A stretch of 64,000 nucleotides of DNA from Apoda limacodes (lineage: Eukaryota; Arthropoda; Insecta; Lepidoptera; Limacodidae): assembly GCA_946406115.1 (NCBI GenBank), contig OX291540.1:5204563-5268562 (forward strand). The letters run 5' to 3'. A program made the translations under genes and the position numbers. Under the pieces are notes generated by a model that made no database searches, was not told the origin of the DNA, and saw only the letters and a program-made list of their open reading frames with translations. Positions 1-10,440 of this stretch are shown piece by piece. Every line of letters starts with the position of its first letter. Position 1 is the first letter of the stretch.

Positions 1-289
1 CTCTTTTTTGGGGCAATGTATACACTTTTACAACAATAGTTCCCAATAATATTCAAAAGCTATCAATAAGTTAATTTAAATTTACTTTAAAGTACTTTGT
101 AAAAGAGCATACTACAATATTTCAGACTATGTAAATAATAAAAATCCTTGGGACTAAAGGTGCTCAATTACAAGATGATTTAACCAAATTAAAATGGAAA
201 TAATACAAAATTGTAAGGCTTAAAAAATTTATTTAAAACATTGATTGTATTTTTAGTTTTTATGATATGCTTTTTAAAAGAGTAACTAT
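1..289. other. AT-rich sequence, nothing recognised
   Basis: No reading frame, repeat end or RNA motif could be supported here. The sequence is AT-rich and is probably intergenic or intronic. Confidence 0.5.
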
Positions 290-430
290 CGAGTTTTTTG
301 CCGGATTCTTCTCGCTAGAAATCAACAACATTGTTACCCGGATTTCAAAAAATAGTATTTCATAACTTTGACGATTCAAAAGTGATTGTAAAATCCTAAT
401 TTGAATAAACCATTTTGACTTTGACTTTTT
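290..430 (+). mobile_element. LINE 3' UTR fragment
   Basis: The stretch reads GAGTTTTTTGCCGG, then TTCTTCTCGCTAGAA, then GACGATTCAAAAGTG and ends in an AATAAA-like tail followed by short TTGACT repeats. This order is a common 3' end of lepidopteran non-LTR retrotransposons (family knowledge from memory). A second, inverted copy of the same tail lies at 26795-26905. No coding part is attached, so it is a 5'-truncated relic. Confidence 0.5.
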
Positions 431-487
431 GCCTTTGACTTAGTAAGATTATTACCATGTTAATTATATTATTGCACAACCATATCT

Positions 488-501
488 ATATATATATATA
501 G

Positions 502-528
<27 letters not shown>
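488..528. repeat. (TA)n microsatellite
   Basis: An almost pure TA run, broken once by GA, sits at the left edge of the degenerate tandem repeat that starts near 530. TA-rich runs at this position are frequent at the 5' end of lepidopteran Helitron-like repeats. Confidence 0.85.
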
Positions 529-529
<1 letters not shown>

Positions 530-533
<4 letters not shown>

Positions 534-2655
534 AGAAACTGACTGGCTGGCTGACGGATCGATCAATGTATAGCTGAAACCGCTGAGTCTTTTGGAAATT
601 CATTCCATTCAATCATTCCATCCAATTCAGGGGTAATAGGAGTTGGATGTTTGTATAGAAATCCGTCACTTTTAAAGCTAAATGCATAAAACTTCGTATT
701 TGGCGTAACAATTAAAAATCAAGATTCACGTGTTTCGCGGTTTTTGGAAAATCATCTCCTGAAGGGGTAAAATAGGGGTTGAAAGTTTGTATGAGCATTT
801 TGCTATTTTAGTCTCGTATGTTTAGTACACAGGTTTCTGTCATGACGTACGTGAGCATTATGAACGGATTTTGCGAAACTTATCCCCTAAGGGGGTAAAT
901 TAGAGGGTGAAAGTTTTTTATGAAACTTGGTAAATTTTGAAGCTAAATGCATAAAACTCGGTATTTAGCCTTACAGTTAAAAATCAAGATTTATGTATTT
1001 TACTTTTGACAAATACTCCCCTGAATGGGTTTAGTAGCGGTTGAAAGTTTGTGTGAGAATTCCGATATTTTTGTTTCTAGAGACTTGAAGTTTAGTACAG
1101 AGGTTTCTGTTATTACAGACGTAAACACTAAAAAGGGATTTTGCGACATTCATCCTCTTAGATGGTGTAATGGGGGTTGAAATTTTTGTATGGAAATCCG
1201 TCACTATTGAAGTAAATTGCACAAAACTTAGTACCTTACGATAAAAAAATTAAGCCTGGCATATTTCACTGTTCATGGATAATCATCCCCTGAAGGGTAA
1301 AATAGGGGATGAAAACTTGTATAAGAATTTCGATATTTTTTTGTATCGACTAAAATTTTGGATTTAGGTAAAACATAGGCGAACAATAAGAAATAATTTT
1401 TCAAAAGCATCCCCAAAGGGTAGAGTGGGTGCTAATTTTTAAAGCTAAAATCATTAAAATGGTATTCGGCCTTTGAGTTAAAAAAATTAAGATTATCGTG
1501 TTTTCTTTTTTGGAAATTTAACCACTAAGGTGCAAAATAGGGGATACAATTCGTATAAGAACTCCAATATCTTTATGTCTAGAAACTTGAAATTTTGCTA
1601 AGAAATTCCCGTTATAGTATAATTAAAATTGGGGTTTAGAAATCTGTCACTTTTGAAGATAAACGAAAAAAAAACGGTTTTGGTCTTTAAGTGAAATTAA
1701 GATTGACGTGATCACTGTTTAGAAAATTTTTTTTTTTATTTTTTTTATACCACTAAGGTGGCAAACAAGCACACGTTCCGCCTGATGGTAAGCGGTCACA
1801 GTGGCCTATGGACGCGAGTAGCACCAGGGGTATCACTTGGTGTTGCCGACCCTTCAAAAATCCAATAACTTCTTTCTTGAAGAACCCTATACTGTAGTCC
1901 TTAGAGAAAACTTAGGAGGAAGTTTCTCCGAAACCGTACTGTACGCGACCATTTCGGTTCTAAAGTGTGAGAATGAATTCCCTGCCGATGGCGAGCGGCG
2001 CGATGGTTGAAAGTAGCCGTGGGCATCATTTCGAACAATTCCTCAGAACACATCCCATTTTACAAGCGGTAGAACACATACAGGGAGACAAAGTCTCTAC
2101 TCAGATTTAAGGGTTCGATACGGTGAGTTCGGGATCGTCGACAATTCTCACAGCCCGTCGTTGAACCGATTCAAAAGGGCCAAGCTGGTATACGGGTGCA
2201 CCCGCCCAAAGATGGCAGCAGTAGTCCATATAGGGCCGAACTTGCGACTTGTAAAGCAGCGACCTCTTACAGTTCTAAATACTCATTAAAAAATTGTATG
2301 AAACTTTTAATAATTTTTTGTTTAAAGATTTTAATTTTTGCACAGAGGTTTCTTTTACAACCTAAGTGAGCACTTTGAAAGGGTTTTGCCTATGAGGGTT
2401 AAATGAGAGTTTGATTGAAATCCATAATTTCTTAATCTAAATGCATTATGCATTATAAATAATTGGTATTATATATAATTGGTATTGGTCTTGGGGTTTA
2501 TAATTAAGGTTCAAGTATTTTACCGTGTTTTGAAAAGTAATTCCCTGGACAGAAAAATAGGGGATTAAAATTTGTATAACAATTTCGATATTTTTGTAGG
2601 TTATTACAGATACAGTTACATATTTTTTTTGAAAAATCACAAACTTACACCCATC
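530..2655 (+). repeat. Degenerate tandem repeat, units of about 210-265 bp
   Basis: Units begin near 722, 987, 1251, 1489 and 1698 (marker AAGATT followed by a CACGTG-like string). Each unit repeats the same order of phrases: CCTGAAGGGGTAAAATAGG, GTTGAAAGTTTGTATGAG, GAATTCCGATATTTTTG, ACTTGAAATTTAGTACAGAG, ATTTTGCGAAATTCATCCC, and AAATCCGTCACTTTTGAAG. Spacing shrinks downstream (about 265, 264, 238 and 209 bp). The array is split by a minus-strand LINE at 1726-2283 and resumes to about 2655. One more degenerate unit lies at 8590-8860 in an intron of the zinc-finger gene. I see no real coding potential; the 63-aa and 81-aa minus-strand frames are chance openings. Probably the body of a Helitron-like or other non-autonomous element. 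Confidence 0.7.
1726..2283 (-). mobile_element. 5'-truncated LINE, RT C-terminus plus 3' UTR
   Basis: Read on the minus strand, this copy runs from the end of a reverse-transcriptase reading frame (broken by stops) through a 3' UTR to a poly(A) tail, seen as the T-rich run at 1726-1748. It matches the LINE at 9143-10440: the blocks GAATGAATTCCCTGCCGATG, ATGGTTGAAAGTAGCCGTGG and CAGCCCGTCGTT recur with few changes. The 3' UTR carries the phrase CGCTTACCATCAGGCGG seen inverted here as CCGCCTGATGGTAAGCGG. The element is inserted inside the tandem repeat 530-2655. A clean target-site duplication was not found. Confidence 0.75.
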
Positions 2656-3156
2656 AAGGCAATGAAAGGAATAAATAGATTTATTTACCAATTTTAAAAA
2701 TTGGTTTCGGCTAGATTAGACAAATTTTTAATTGTATTTACATACAATTATTAGAGAATTCAACGTTACTTGCATCTTGGGAAGCATGTCAAGTTTCAGT
2801 CGGATAAGCACACAGATGATTGAAAGGAATTGGGCTGAACCGCTACGCCGATTTTATTAAAATTTAATAAAGGGAAGACATAGACAGTTGCTGAGAAAGA
2901 AAGAAAAAAATTAGAGAGGATTACCAAAGATTCAACGAACTTCCATACCATCCATAATCAGGAAATTCTACGCCGATTGCTGAATGAAGCGTGGACACAG
3001 CCAAGTGTTAATTGAGTACGTTAATTAGTCCGTAAACGCGAGTGCATTGAGAAGGCACTCTGAGCGAGGTTTATTATCTGTTTTTTGTTCTATTACAGTA
3101 AAAGTAACTAATTGCGTATTAGAGTAGCACCTCTAATCGGCACGGAAATCTCGCAA
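2656..3156. other. Unassigned intergenic or intronic sequence
   Basis: No reading frame or known repeat recognised. The right end leads directly into the 31-bp minisatellite. Confidence 0.5.
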
Positions 3157-3311
3157 GCGGAAGGCTCAGTATGTTTGTAAGCTCCTTGCGGAAGGCTTAG
3201 CATGTTTGTAGGCTCCTTGCGGAAGGCTCAGCATGTATGTAGGCTCCTTGCGGGAGGCTTAGCCTGTTTGTAGGCTCCTTGCGGGAGGCTCAGCCTGTTT
3301 GTAGGCTCCTT
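3157..3311 (+). repeat. 31-bp minisatellite, five units
   Basis: Five consecutive units of exactly 31 bp start at 3157, 3188, 3219, 3250 and 3281 (marker GCGG). The consensus contains GGAGGCTCAGCCTG and TTTGTAGGCTCCTTGC. The core AGGCT-C-AGCCT is a short perfect inverted repeat, so each unit can form a tiny hairpin. Units differ by a few substitutions (TCAGTAT, TTAGCAT, TTAGCCT). Confidence 0.9.
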
Positions 3312-3574
3312 GCTCAACTACTAACACTAGTTTTACAAGCTGAGCTGGAATCTCAACAGTTCGCAATGTGAACCGAATAGTATCGGTGTGCTAAAATGCC
3401 AAAAAGTTGAGCGTAGGCTTAGCCTGTTTGTAGGCTCCTTGCGGGAGGCTCAGCCTGTTTGTAGGCTCCTTGCTCAACTACTAACACTAGTTTTACAAGC
3501 TGAGCTGGAATCTCAACAGTTCGCAATGTGAACCGAATAGTATCGGTGTGCTAAAATGCTAAAAAGTTGAGCGT
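3255..3574 (+). repeat. 160-bp tandem duplication
   Basis: The block 3255-3414 is repeated immediately at 3415-3574 with almost no differences (for example ATGCC versus ATGCT near the end). Each block contains two minisatellite units plus a 100-bp unique part that starts CTCAACTACTAAC and ends in GTTGAG, a short inverted repeat. Near identity suggests a recent event. It lies about 0.7 kb upstream of the first recognised zinc-finger exon. Confidence 0.9.
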
Positions 3575-4285
3575 AATAAGTAAGTATAAATGCATGTATT
3601 GATTTCCGCTCCGAGATTATGAATATTACAAAAACATCTTATCGTGTTTTTTATTGATTTTTTTGACGGTGAGCTTTTCTTTGAAGCCTTGAGCTTCCCT
3701 GATTTGGTAACAAAGGTCTTGCATTAAAAAAAGTTGTAGTTAAGTGAAAAAGAGTAGGTCTTCGATTAAAACTATATCTACTTTTATTTACTTTAATATT
3801 TTGTTTCATTAGTAGTTTTGCAAAGAGGAACTTTGGATGCTGGCAATAAACTAGTATTGTAATATAGTTTGGTAAGCAAATTGTAGTTAATTCTCTTGAC
3901 GATTCAAAACTGTCCTTGAAAATTTTTTTTTAATCAGGAGTTTCTCCTTACTCTATTATGTTTCACTGCTCAATTCTCGCGATTAATATTTACAATTAGT
4001 ACTGTGAGTAGTTCACGGCCTTTCACAAACAGTTTCAGTTACAATATTAATCTAAAATAAAAAGATTCTCAATCGATATCTTTGGCATTTCATTTCGTAT
4101 TACTGGCAACACCGCCGCCATATTTTCTTCATTATCTGTGTTAGGATTCTAATTAACTGGCTGCCTCACTTTTGACTACGTAAAGCAACCGTGACGTCAT
4201 AACTAATGTAGGTTGGTTGGCGGTACAAAATCAGGCTACTCCAAATTTGGTGCTTCTGAAGTAATTTTTTGCATGATATTTGCAG
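3575..4285. other. Unassigned sequence upstream of first recognised exon
   Basis: Presumed intron of the zinc-finger gene, because the next exon begins with an acceptor (TGATATTTGCAG, 4274-4285) and in mid-codon. I looked for C-x2-C codon patterns here and saw none. Confidence 0.45.
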
Positions 4286-4382
4286 GTATGACGCACAAGT
4301 TCGGAGATAACGGCACGGACCCGACGCAACCCGACAAACGGTTCGTGTGCGACTTGTGTCCAGAAGGATTCGTCTATATGAA
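4286..4382 (+). CDS. C2H2 zinc-finger protein, coding exon A (5' partial)
   Basis: Internal exon of a DNA-binding C2H2 zinc-finger protein, presumably a nuclear transcription factor; I do not recognise the orthologue. The acceptor is AG at 4284-4285 and the donor is GTAAGA at 4383. The exon begins with the last two bases of a codon and ends with two bases of a Lys codon (phase 2 at both ends). It encodes MTHK near its start, which reads as the end of an H-x3-H finger if the missing upstream exon ends in a His codon. A linker follows, then the first half of a finger with cysteines in CDLC. The two histidines of this finger come from exon B, giving C-x2-C-x12-H-x4-H. The gene start is not in the recognised sequence. 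Confidence 0.85.
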
Positions 4383-4599
4383 GTAAGAACTATGTTTAAC
4401 TGTCTATCATATAATAATGTTGCGCGTTTAGTTATTATAAGTAGGTATACACATATATGTGGTTATTTATCTATAGATATAGGTCAAGGTCTATTTCTCT
4501 ATTTGATTATTACCTCCTTTATGTAAGTTCTGTTAGTACATTTTGTACAAATTAGTTTTACTTAAATTTAATGCCTATGTAGCTAATAGGTATGGTATG

Positions 4600-4690
4600 G
4601 GTTGGCAACATATAGTTGGTGCAATAACTAGCGCGTTTGTCTGGCTTGTTTGAAGGTCCAGGGTTCAATTCCTAGTGACAAAAAAGAGTC
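4600..4690 (+). mobile_element. tRNA-derived SINE fragment (candidate)
   Basis: The string GGTCCAGGGTTCAATTCC near 4656-4673 resembles a Pol III B box with its TPsiC stem, preceded about 35 bp upstream by a weak A-box-like TAGTTGGTGC. There is no foldable acceptor stem, so it is not a tRNA gene. Confidence 0.4.
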
Positions 4691-5774
4691 ACAATTTGTT
4701 GATTCGATAACATGAATCTTACGCGATGATTGATGATTGGCCAAAGCAAATTGGTAAAAATATACTAACCAGTAACCACAGATAACTGTTCTTTGACATG
4801 ACTGGTGTAAGGTGGTGCTTCGAGTATCCAGCTATATACAAGGGGTACTAAATAGGGGGAACTTGATTTGAATACCAGCTTGGACTTATATATTTTTTTC
4901 ATCACGCATTATAGTAACCAGTGCAGGCAAAGCCACCGGGTTTTTCTATGTAAATTTAACTTTTATCCATTTTATTCATTTACTCGTAAATATGATAAAA
5001 AACATTTTGTGTAACATGAGCGGTACAGAAATTACAAATTTCTCTCTCATTAGTAATTTTCTCATAACCACCCTTAATACACAATGTTCTATTATGTTTG
5101 TGCTGACTTGGTTCTGCGATCACCGTATACTGTGTTGTAATGGGTTATCTAGTTTGAGGCCAGAGCGATCTTTGTATTAGATCTATGTTTATTATCGCTT
5201 AGCGTCGAACGAATCAGAATTTGAATAGTTATTTGTTTAATACGAAAAATAGTAGATTTTTCGCCCTTTGTGGTTTAAGTGTTCAATTTTTTGGCCCGTA
5301 GCTTAGCGGAAAGGTTGTTTCTCGCCCAGGACAAACATTTACGTGACGAACATAAATGTTTTGCCTTCCGAGTCTGGGTGTTTTCTATGTATATGTATGT
5401 TTTTGTAAAAAAAGTATCCATAGTACAAGCATTGCTTAGTTTGGTACCAGATGGCGCTGTGTGTTATGCTAGATATTTATTAATTAGTTTATTTATTAAT
5501 TATTTTAGGAACTTAAACTATCCTTAGTACAAGCTTTGCTTAGTTAGCCATTAGACAATATTTTATTTATAATTACCGGATCTTTCTTGCACAGGACAAA
5601 CATTTGCATCTGTCTTGAGTATGGCTGTTCCAATGTATATAAGTATGCATTAAAGGAAAGGTATCCATATTACAAACTTGTATTATAATACAATATGTGT
5701 AATACAAATCATTGCGGGTAATGTCTAGGAATATTTATCTTTATTAAAAATAACTGCTAGCATAGGTCAGGGAT

Positions 5775-5895
5775 ACTAAATTTTAGAGGGGATTAAGTCG
5801 TATCGAACCCTTAAGTCTGAGGAGATACTTTGCCTTCTGTGTGTGTTCTACTGCTTGTATAATGGGATGTGTTCTGAGATACTGAGAGTTTTGTA
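5775..5895 (+). mobile_element. LINE RT-tail relic
   Basis: On the plus strand the phrases TATCGAACCCTTAAGTCTGAG, CTGCTTGTATAATGGGATGTG and TTCTGAGA align with the reverse complement of the RT C-terminal region of the LINE at 9143-10440. The conserved peptide CLYNGMCSEI is readable at the start of a 121-aa open frame (5843-6208), whose remainder is not recognised and is probably non-coding. Confidence 0.6.
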
Positions 5896-6529
5896 TGTTT
5901 TCCAAAGGTCGCTAAGCTTTACTAAACATTTCCCATCCAAATATCTGAGTACTAAACACTTATTTCTAAGTATCCTTGTACAAGTTATTACTTGCAAATG
6001 GATTCATAACTGTAAATGCTATGGTAATGTCACCCTATTTCGGGATGAGCAAACTAGACGACAATTTTACACGCGTTCCTGGTCGGACTCTAAAACCTTT
6101 AAAGTAATAAGGGTAAAAAAAACTAAAATAAAAGATTTTTATCTAGGTTATGAATATGAGGATCCATTGAAGTTTGAAGCCCAGCATTGTGCCATACCGT
6201 TGAAATAACAAGTTCTTATTGCTCCCCATTAATATTTATGCAGGTCTGAATCTGACTAACATTTGGTTTGTAAATTTTACACATTTGGTTTGTTTCTCAT
6301 TAGGTAATAAATAGCGTTGAACCAATTTACAATCTCAGAAAAGGCATTATTTAATTCATTATAACATTTCTGTTGTCCATTAACTTTAAATAGTAAAGTG
6401 ATGTCTTTAGCAAATTATACATACGGTTTACATCATATTAAATAGTATAATAGTAAATTATTACAACAGAAATCAAATCAAAGTATGATTTTTCCGAACG
6501 AAAAAACGAAGGCCGAAAATTATTAAGAT

Positions 6530-6735
6530 TGTGTATCACCGCTTATATTTTATATATAAATTCTACTGTACGTGTGTTTGTCACTGTACTCCTCCTAAAC
6601 GGCTGGACCGATTTGAATATTTTTTTTTGTATGCGTTTGGGTGGCGCCCTAGATGCTTTAGATACACAAATCAGCCCTGCAGATGGCGCTGCAGTCTCGG
6701 TATCATGCAGAACAACGTCTGCCCGGTCAGCTAGT
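6530..6735 (+). mobile_element. Short non-autonomous Helitron
   Basis: Starts with an ATATATAAATTCT-type end, carries the phrase CCTAAACGGCTGGACCGATT, and ends CGTCTGCCCGGTCAGCTAGT, with the terminal CTAG followed by T expected for Helitrons (3' CTRR, insertion next to T). This form is a common lepidopteran Helitron (family knowledge). The inner TGCAGATGGCGCTGCA is a perfect palindrome. No Rep/helicase coding part is present. Confidence 0.7.
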
Positions 6736-7799
6736 ATACTATATATTCCAGCGCAATCCATTCTGAGCTACTGCATAAAACGGTACGGGGCTCCTCAGGT
6801 AAAACCCAAATGCCAAGACTGAAAAGAACTCAGAGAGCAGTTTAAAAGTTATGGCATTTAAACGAATAAGATATCTCACAAAAGTTCTATATGCCTTATG
6901 AAAAGTAAATACCGTAAGAGGGCTTTACCTACTTATGGCCATAACTGAAACCGAAAAAAGGAACTCTCATAAAATCACTTTGTTGTCAGTCTTTCTTTCT
7001 GTCAAGACCCTTTTTATCAGGAACACGTGAAAGTATCAAGTTGAAATTAATAGCAAATACTTCGGTCTGCGGTCCCTTGAAGCTGTAATAAATCAAGCTT
7101 CTAACTCAATGAAATAAAACAAATATGCCCACAATACGGAAATTTTTGTCGTATATTGTGACACAAATAAATCAAAACTACTGACCTGGAATCGTGAAAT
7201 TTGGCAAGAAGCAAGATCAAAAATCCAAAAACTGATATTTAATAGTTTTATCGGTTTTATTTTATTTAATAGTTTAAACTCTCGATTTGCACGCGTAAAT
7301 GTGCGCGGCTCACAATTTAAAAATTTGATTGTAATAAAAATAATTAATAAATTCGCTTATTATAACGACATTTTGTTGACGAGAAGTCTTTTTACAAATA
7401 CTTACTCTATATTTTTACGTTGTTATAGATTTATTATTGTGATTGGATGGTTTGATGTTAAATTTGGTTAAATTCAGGTTCCTGAAATATTTTTTTGAGG
7501 ACTTGTTTAAATTAATTTTGATTTTCTATACAAATACTTTAGTCAAACCTTTTTACGTTTCCTCGTTTTTTTTAGATATCCGAAATATGCTGTTAATCCA
7601 TAGTTTTAGTGAAAATTGACTCTGACTGTAAAATTTCAAAAACGTGAGCCCAAGTAAGCTTTTTCTTTTATATTTATATTTTTTTTAATTTTAATTTTAT
7701 GAAAATACTAGATAAAGATCTTAATGCGGTAAAAAAACAAGTTTACATAAAATATTGCTATTTACGTGTAATTTAACTTGAAAAAACCTTAAATTTCCA

Positions 7800-7910
7800 T
7801 TTATTACCGATAACACACTTAAGGCATGAACCTATGAGACTAGGTCTCATAATGGAAGAACTATCTACAGATAATAAGTTTGTACGAAACCCTCGGTGCG
7901 CGAGGCTAGG
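7800..7910 (+). repeat. 3' end of dispersed short repeat (CGGTGCGCGAG family)
   Basis: Reads GGCATGAACCTATGAGAC, GGAAGAACTATCTACAGATA and ends GAAACCCTCGGTGCGCGAGG. The copy at 51960-52075 has the same blocks in the same order. Related ends occur at 39055-39105 and 42640-42695. Confidence 0.7.
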
Positions 7911-8016
7911 TAGTTAGCCCATTCACTGGTTTCGTTTTTGCAGTAATTATTTTAGTATATACTCTGAAGTAATAGTGTCAAGAACAGTATTGTACATATC
8001 ATTTGGGTTGCCATTA

Positions 8017-8055
8017 TAAGAGTAGAGTAGAGAGTAGAGACTAGAGACTAGAGAG
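8017..8055. repeat. (AGAGT/AGAGACT)n minisatellite
   Basis: Repeats of GAGTAGAGTAGAGAGTAGAGACTAGAG type, about 40 bp, 220 bp upstream of exon B. Confidence 0.85.
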
Positions 8056-8276
8056 AAGTTTATGCAATATTTTAGATTTCTTTCCTTAAACTTTATCTGT
8101 TTATCAACTAAAATTAAACAGTAAAATACTCGGCTGACCGAACTTCCCATCTGGTGAGTAAGAGACCAAAACTCAAAGTCGGTTTATACAGTTTGTTAAA
8201 CTTCTAGCATTTCTGTTTTATGAATTAAGAATTATTACTAAATTAAAAATAATGGTGAAAATATGTACATTTTCAG

Positions 8277-8513
8277 ATACTTACTATCGCATCGAACACG
8301 CGCGCACCCCGACGCTGCCACTCGCCCTTTGACGTTGCGTTGCGCTCAATGCGCACGTGAATTTGCGCACCTCAACTCTTTGCGCAGGCACCTCCGCGCG
8401 CACTCTGGGGAGAGGAACTTTCTGTGCAACGTGTGCGGGAAGGCGCTCTCGTCGAGAGAACATCTCAAGTTCCACATAAGGATACATACGGGATATAAAC
8501 CAAATGTGTGCAA
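8277..8513 (+). CDS. C2H2 zinc-finger protein, coding exon B
   Basis: Acceptor TTTTCAG ends at 8276 and donor GTTAGT begins at 8514. At 237 bp it is exactly 79 codons, so phase 2 is kept. It completes the finger begun in exon A (H-x4-H in SHRTRAH), then encodes two full fingers: CAQC...HLRAH and CNVC...HIRIH, both C-x2-C-x12-H-x3-H. It ends in the first cysteine of the next finger (NVC, then two bases of Lys). Linkers are HSGERNFLC and HTGYKPNVC; the first linker, PDAATRPLTLR, is unlike TGEKP. The exon is more GC-rich than its surroundings, as expected for coding sequence. Confidence 0.93.
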
Positions 8514-8589
8514 GTTAGTATGCCAGGAATAACATCGGAAATATGTTGATAGTACCGCTATGTTAACTGTTCGAGTACTGGGTTTACAC

Positions 8590-8860
8590 TTGAGATTTTT
8601 TGACATAGGTTCCTGTTACAACGTAGGCGAGCACTTAGAAAAGATTTAACATAATTCGTATGGGGGAAAAAAGGGGATAGAAAATCCGTCATTTTAAAAG
8701 CTTACTGCAGAAAAATTTCAAATTTGGTATTTAGCCTTTAGGTTCAGAATTAAAATTGACGTTATTCATCTTTTTTTAAAAAATCATCTAAATGCCAAAA
8801 TGGGTTTAAAAATTAGTACGCGTATTCCGATATTTTTGAGGTAAAGATCTTTTTGTTTTC
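8590..8860 (+). repeat. Diverged unit of the 530-2655 repeat
   Basis: Repeats the phrases GACATAGGTTCCTGTTACAAC, AATCCGTCATTTTAAAAGC, GGTATTTAGCCTTTAGGTT and ATTCCGATATTTTTGAG in the same order as the tandem array at the left end of the window. Confidence 0.75.
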
Positions 8861-9142
8861 AAAAGTACACGCAGGCAATGAGAATAATATTTGTGTTAAA
8901 AAGATGTAAAAAGTTTCGTCTTTTGATCCATCCACCTTGTTAGTTTCTAAATAATGATTGTTCTACTCAACAAACGGTTACTACGGCGGATGTACTTTAA
9001 TTCCTTCGGTTTTTTAATTTACTTTATCAAAAATCGAGGGTTTATTTATAAAACTTAATCAGGAGTACAGTTGAACTCTATATACAAGTATGTTACACAC
9101 TCTTAGATTACAAAAATATACTAACTTTAAAGATTGACAGAT

Positions 9143-10440
9143 TTATATTAAAACCCTACTTATAGGTCTAAAGTAGAATTTGAAAAAAAAAACGTTAAAG
9201 CCACTTGACAGTTTACCAGCGGTATCACTCGCGCGTTGCCGACCATTCAAAAATTTAATAACTTCTTTCTTGAAAAACTTTATACTGTAGGCCTTAGAAA
9301 AAACCTTGGCAGGGAGCTCATTCCACAACCCGAGCGTTCGCGGGAGATTTTTCTCTGAAATCACACTGCACGCGACCATTTCGGTTCTGAAGTGTGAGAA
9401 TGAATTCCCTGCCGATGTCGAGCGGTGCGATGGTAGAAAGTAGCCGTGGGCATAATTTCGAACAATTCCTCAGAACACATCCCATTGTACAAGCGGTAGA
9501 ATACACACAGGGAGGCAAAGTTTTTCCTCAGACTCAAGGGCTCGATACGGCAAGTGAGTCTGGGATCGTCGACAATTCTCACAGCCCGTCGTTAAACCAA
9601 GTGAAATGGGCCAAGCCTGTATCCGAGTGCACCCGCCCAGAGATGGCAGCAGTACCCCATATGGGGCCGAACTTGCGACTTGTAAAGCAGCAACTTTTGC
9701 TCCGACGTGAAGTACTGCTTCGCTCTGTTGAGTACACCAAGTTTTGGACGCCAGCTTCACCTTGTCTTGCAAATGATCTCGGAAATCGCTGGAGATGTCA
9801 ATACCAAGGATCCTAATGCTCGTGGAGATAAAGAGGGGAGTGTTCTGGAATTGTGGGATCACAGTAAACGACGGAAACTTGTGTCTTTGTAGAGTTGAAT
9901 CGGACCACGTTTTCCCGCTCTCAGTCAAAGACCTTGGTAAGAGGTCTTGAATTGAGACACAAGTTCTCCGCGTTTTTGGACCGAGGGATGTTTGCACGAC
10001 CCGTGTAATAAGCGTCTCCAGTACTATCATCTGCATAGCAATGTATGCTGTTGATGTCCAACATGTCATTGATATGCAGAAGAAACAGCGTAGGAGACAG
10101 CACAGAGCTTTGCGGGACACCAGCATTAATGTTCATGCTATCAGAACAAGTAGTCGCTGACGGTAGTGACTGCAGCTGCGCAGGTGTCAGGATCGTCTGA
10201 GCTAAAGCAGAGCTGCCTCCACGGGTACGATGCATAAAATTCACGCCATCCATCCCAGTCTGCCGACTTATTATGCCACCCACGACGCCCATACACTTGA
10301 GTCCGAACGAGACACTTATCCGAGGAGCCAAGAGGCGCATCCACTAAGACGGAATGTCCGTTCGAACGTGTAATCAGCAGAAGGTCCAGTAAAGAGCTCG
10401 TATGGTCCTCTATATCTGGTATTCATGTTGGAGAAACTAC
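9143..10440 (-). pseudogene. Non-LTR retrotransposon ORF2 (endonuclease C-terminus, RT), internally deleted
   Basis: ORF2 of an APE-type non-LTR retrotransposon, broken over several frames. On the minus strand, in order: the C-terminal part of the apurinic-like endonuclease (10440-10141, with DAPLGSSDKCLVRT and later SADWDGWREFYASYP); reverse-transcriptase motif B (NAGVPQSSVLSPTLFLLHIN); catalytic YADD (10037-10026); then the thumb and tail with ILGIDISSDFRDHLQ, LCVFYRLYNGMCSEE, and WNELPAKVFSKAYSIKFFKK ending near 9180. The RT finger motifs expected between endonuclease and motif B are absent, so about 250 residues are deleted at about 10140. Stops and frame changes show it is dead. The clade (Jockey, CR1 or I group) cannot be fixed by eye. 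Confidence 0.88.

Larger units (their letters stand above)
4383..8276 (+). other. Phase-2 intron between exons A and B
   Basis: GT at 4383-4384 and AG at 8275-8276. The intron holds a tRNA-like SINE fragment (4600-4690), a LINE RT-tail relic (5775-5895), a short Helitron (6530-6735), a short-repeat 3' end (7800-7910) and an AGAGT minisatellite (8017-8055). The rest, including small open frames near 5000, 5300 and 5850-6200, shows no recognisable protein. Confidence 0.8.

Noticed and set aside
3157..3311. CRISPR-like array
   Set aside because: The 31-bp units are directly adjacent with no unique spacers, and the genome is eukaryotic.
5279..6208. Small plus-strand frames of 82 and 121 aa
   Set aside because: The first has no domain and AT-rich composition; the second is a LINE tail relic running into unrelated sequence.
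8284..8606. Minus-strand open frames of 67 and 86 aa opposite the zinc-finger exon
   Set aside because: They are antisense shadows of GC-rich exon B, which has clear finger motifs and splice sites on the plus strand.
9394..9816. 140-aa plus-strand open frame
   Set aside because: Antisense to the LINE reverse-transcriptase tail on the minus strand; it reads no known domain.
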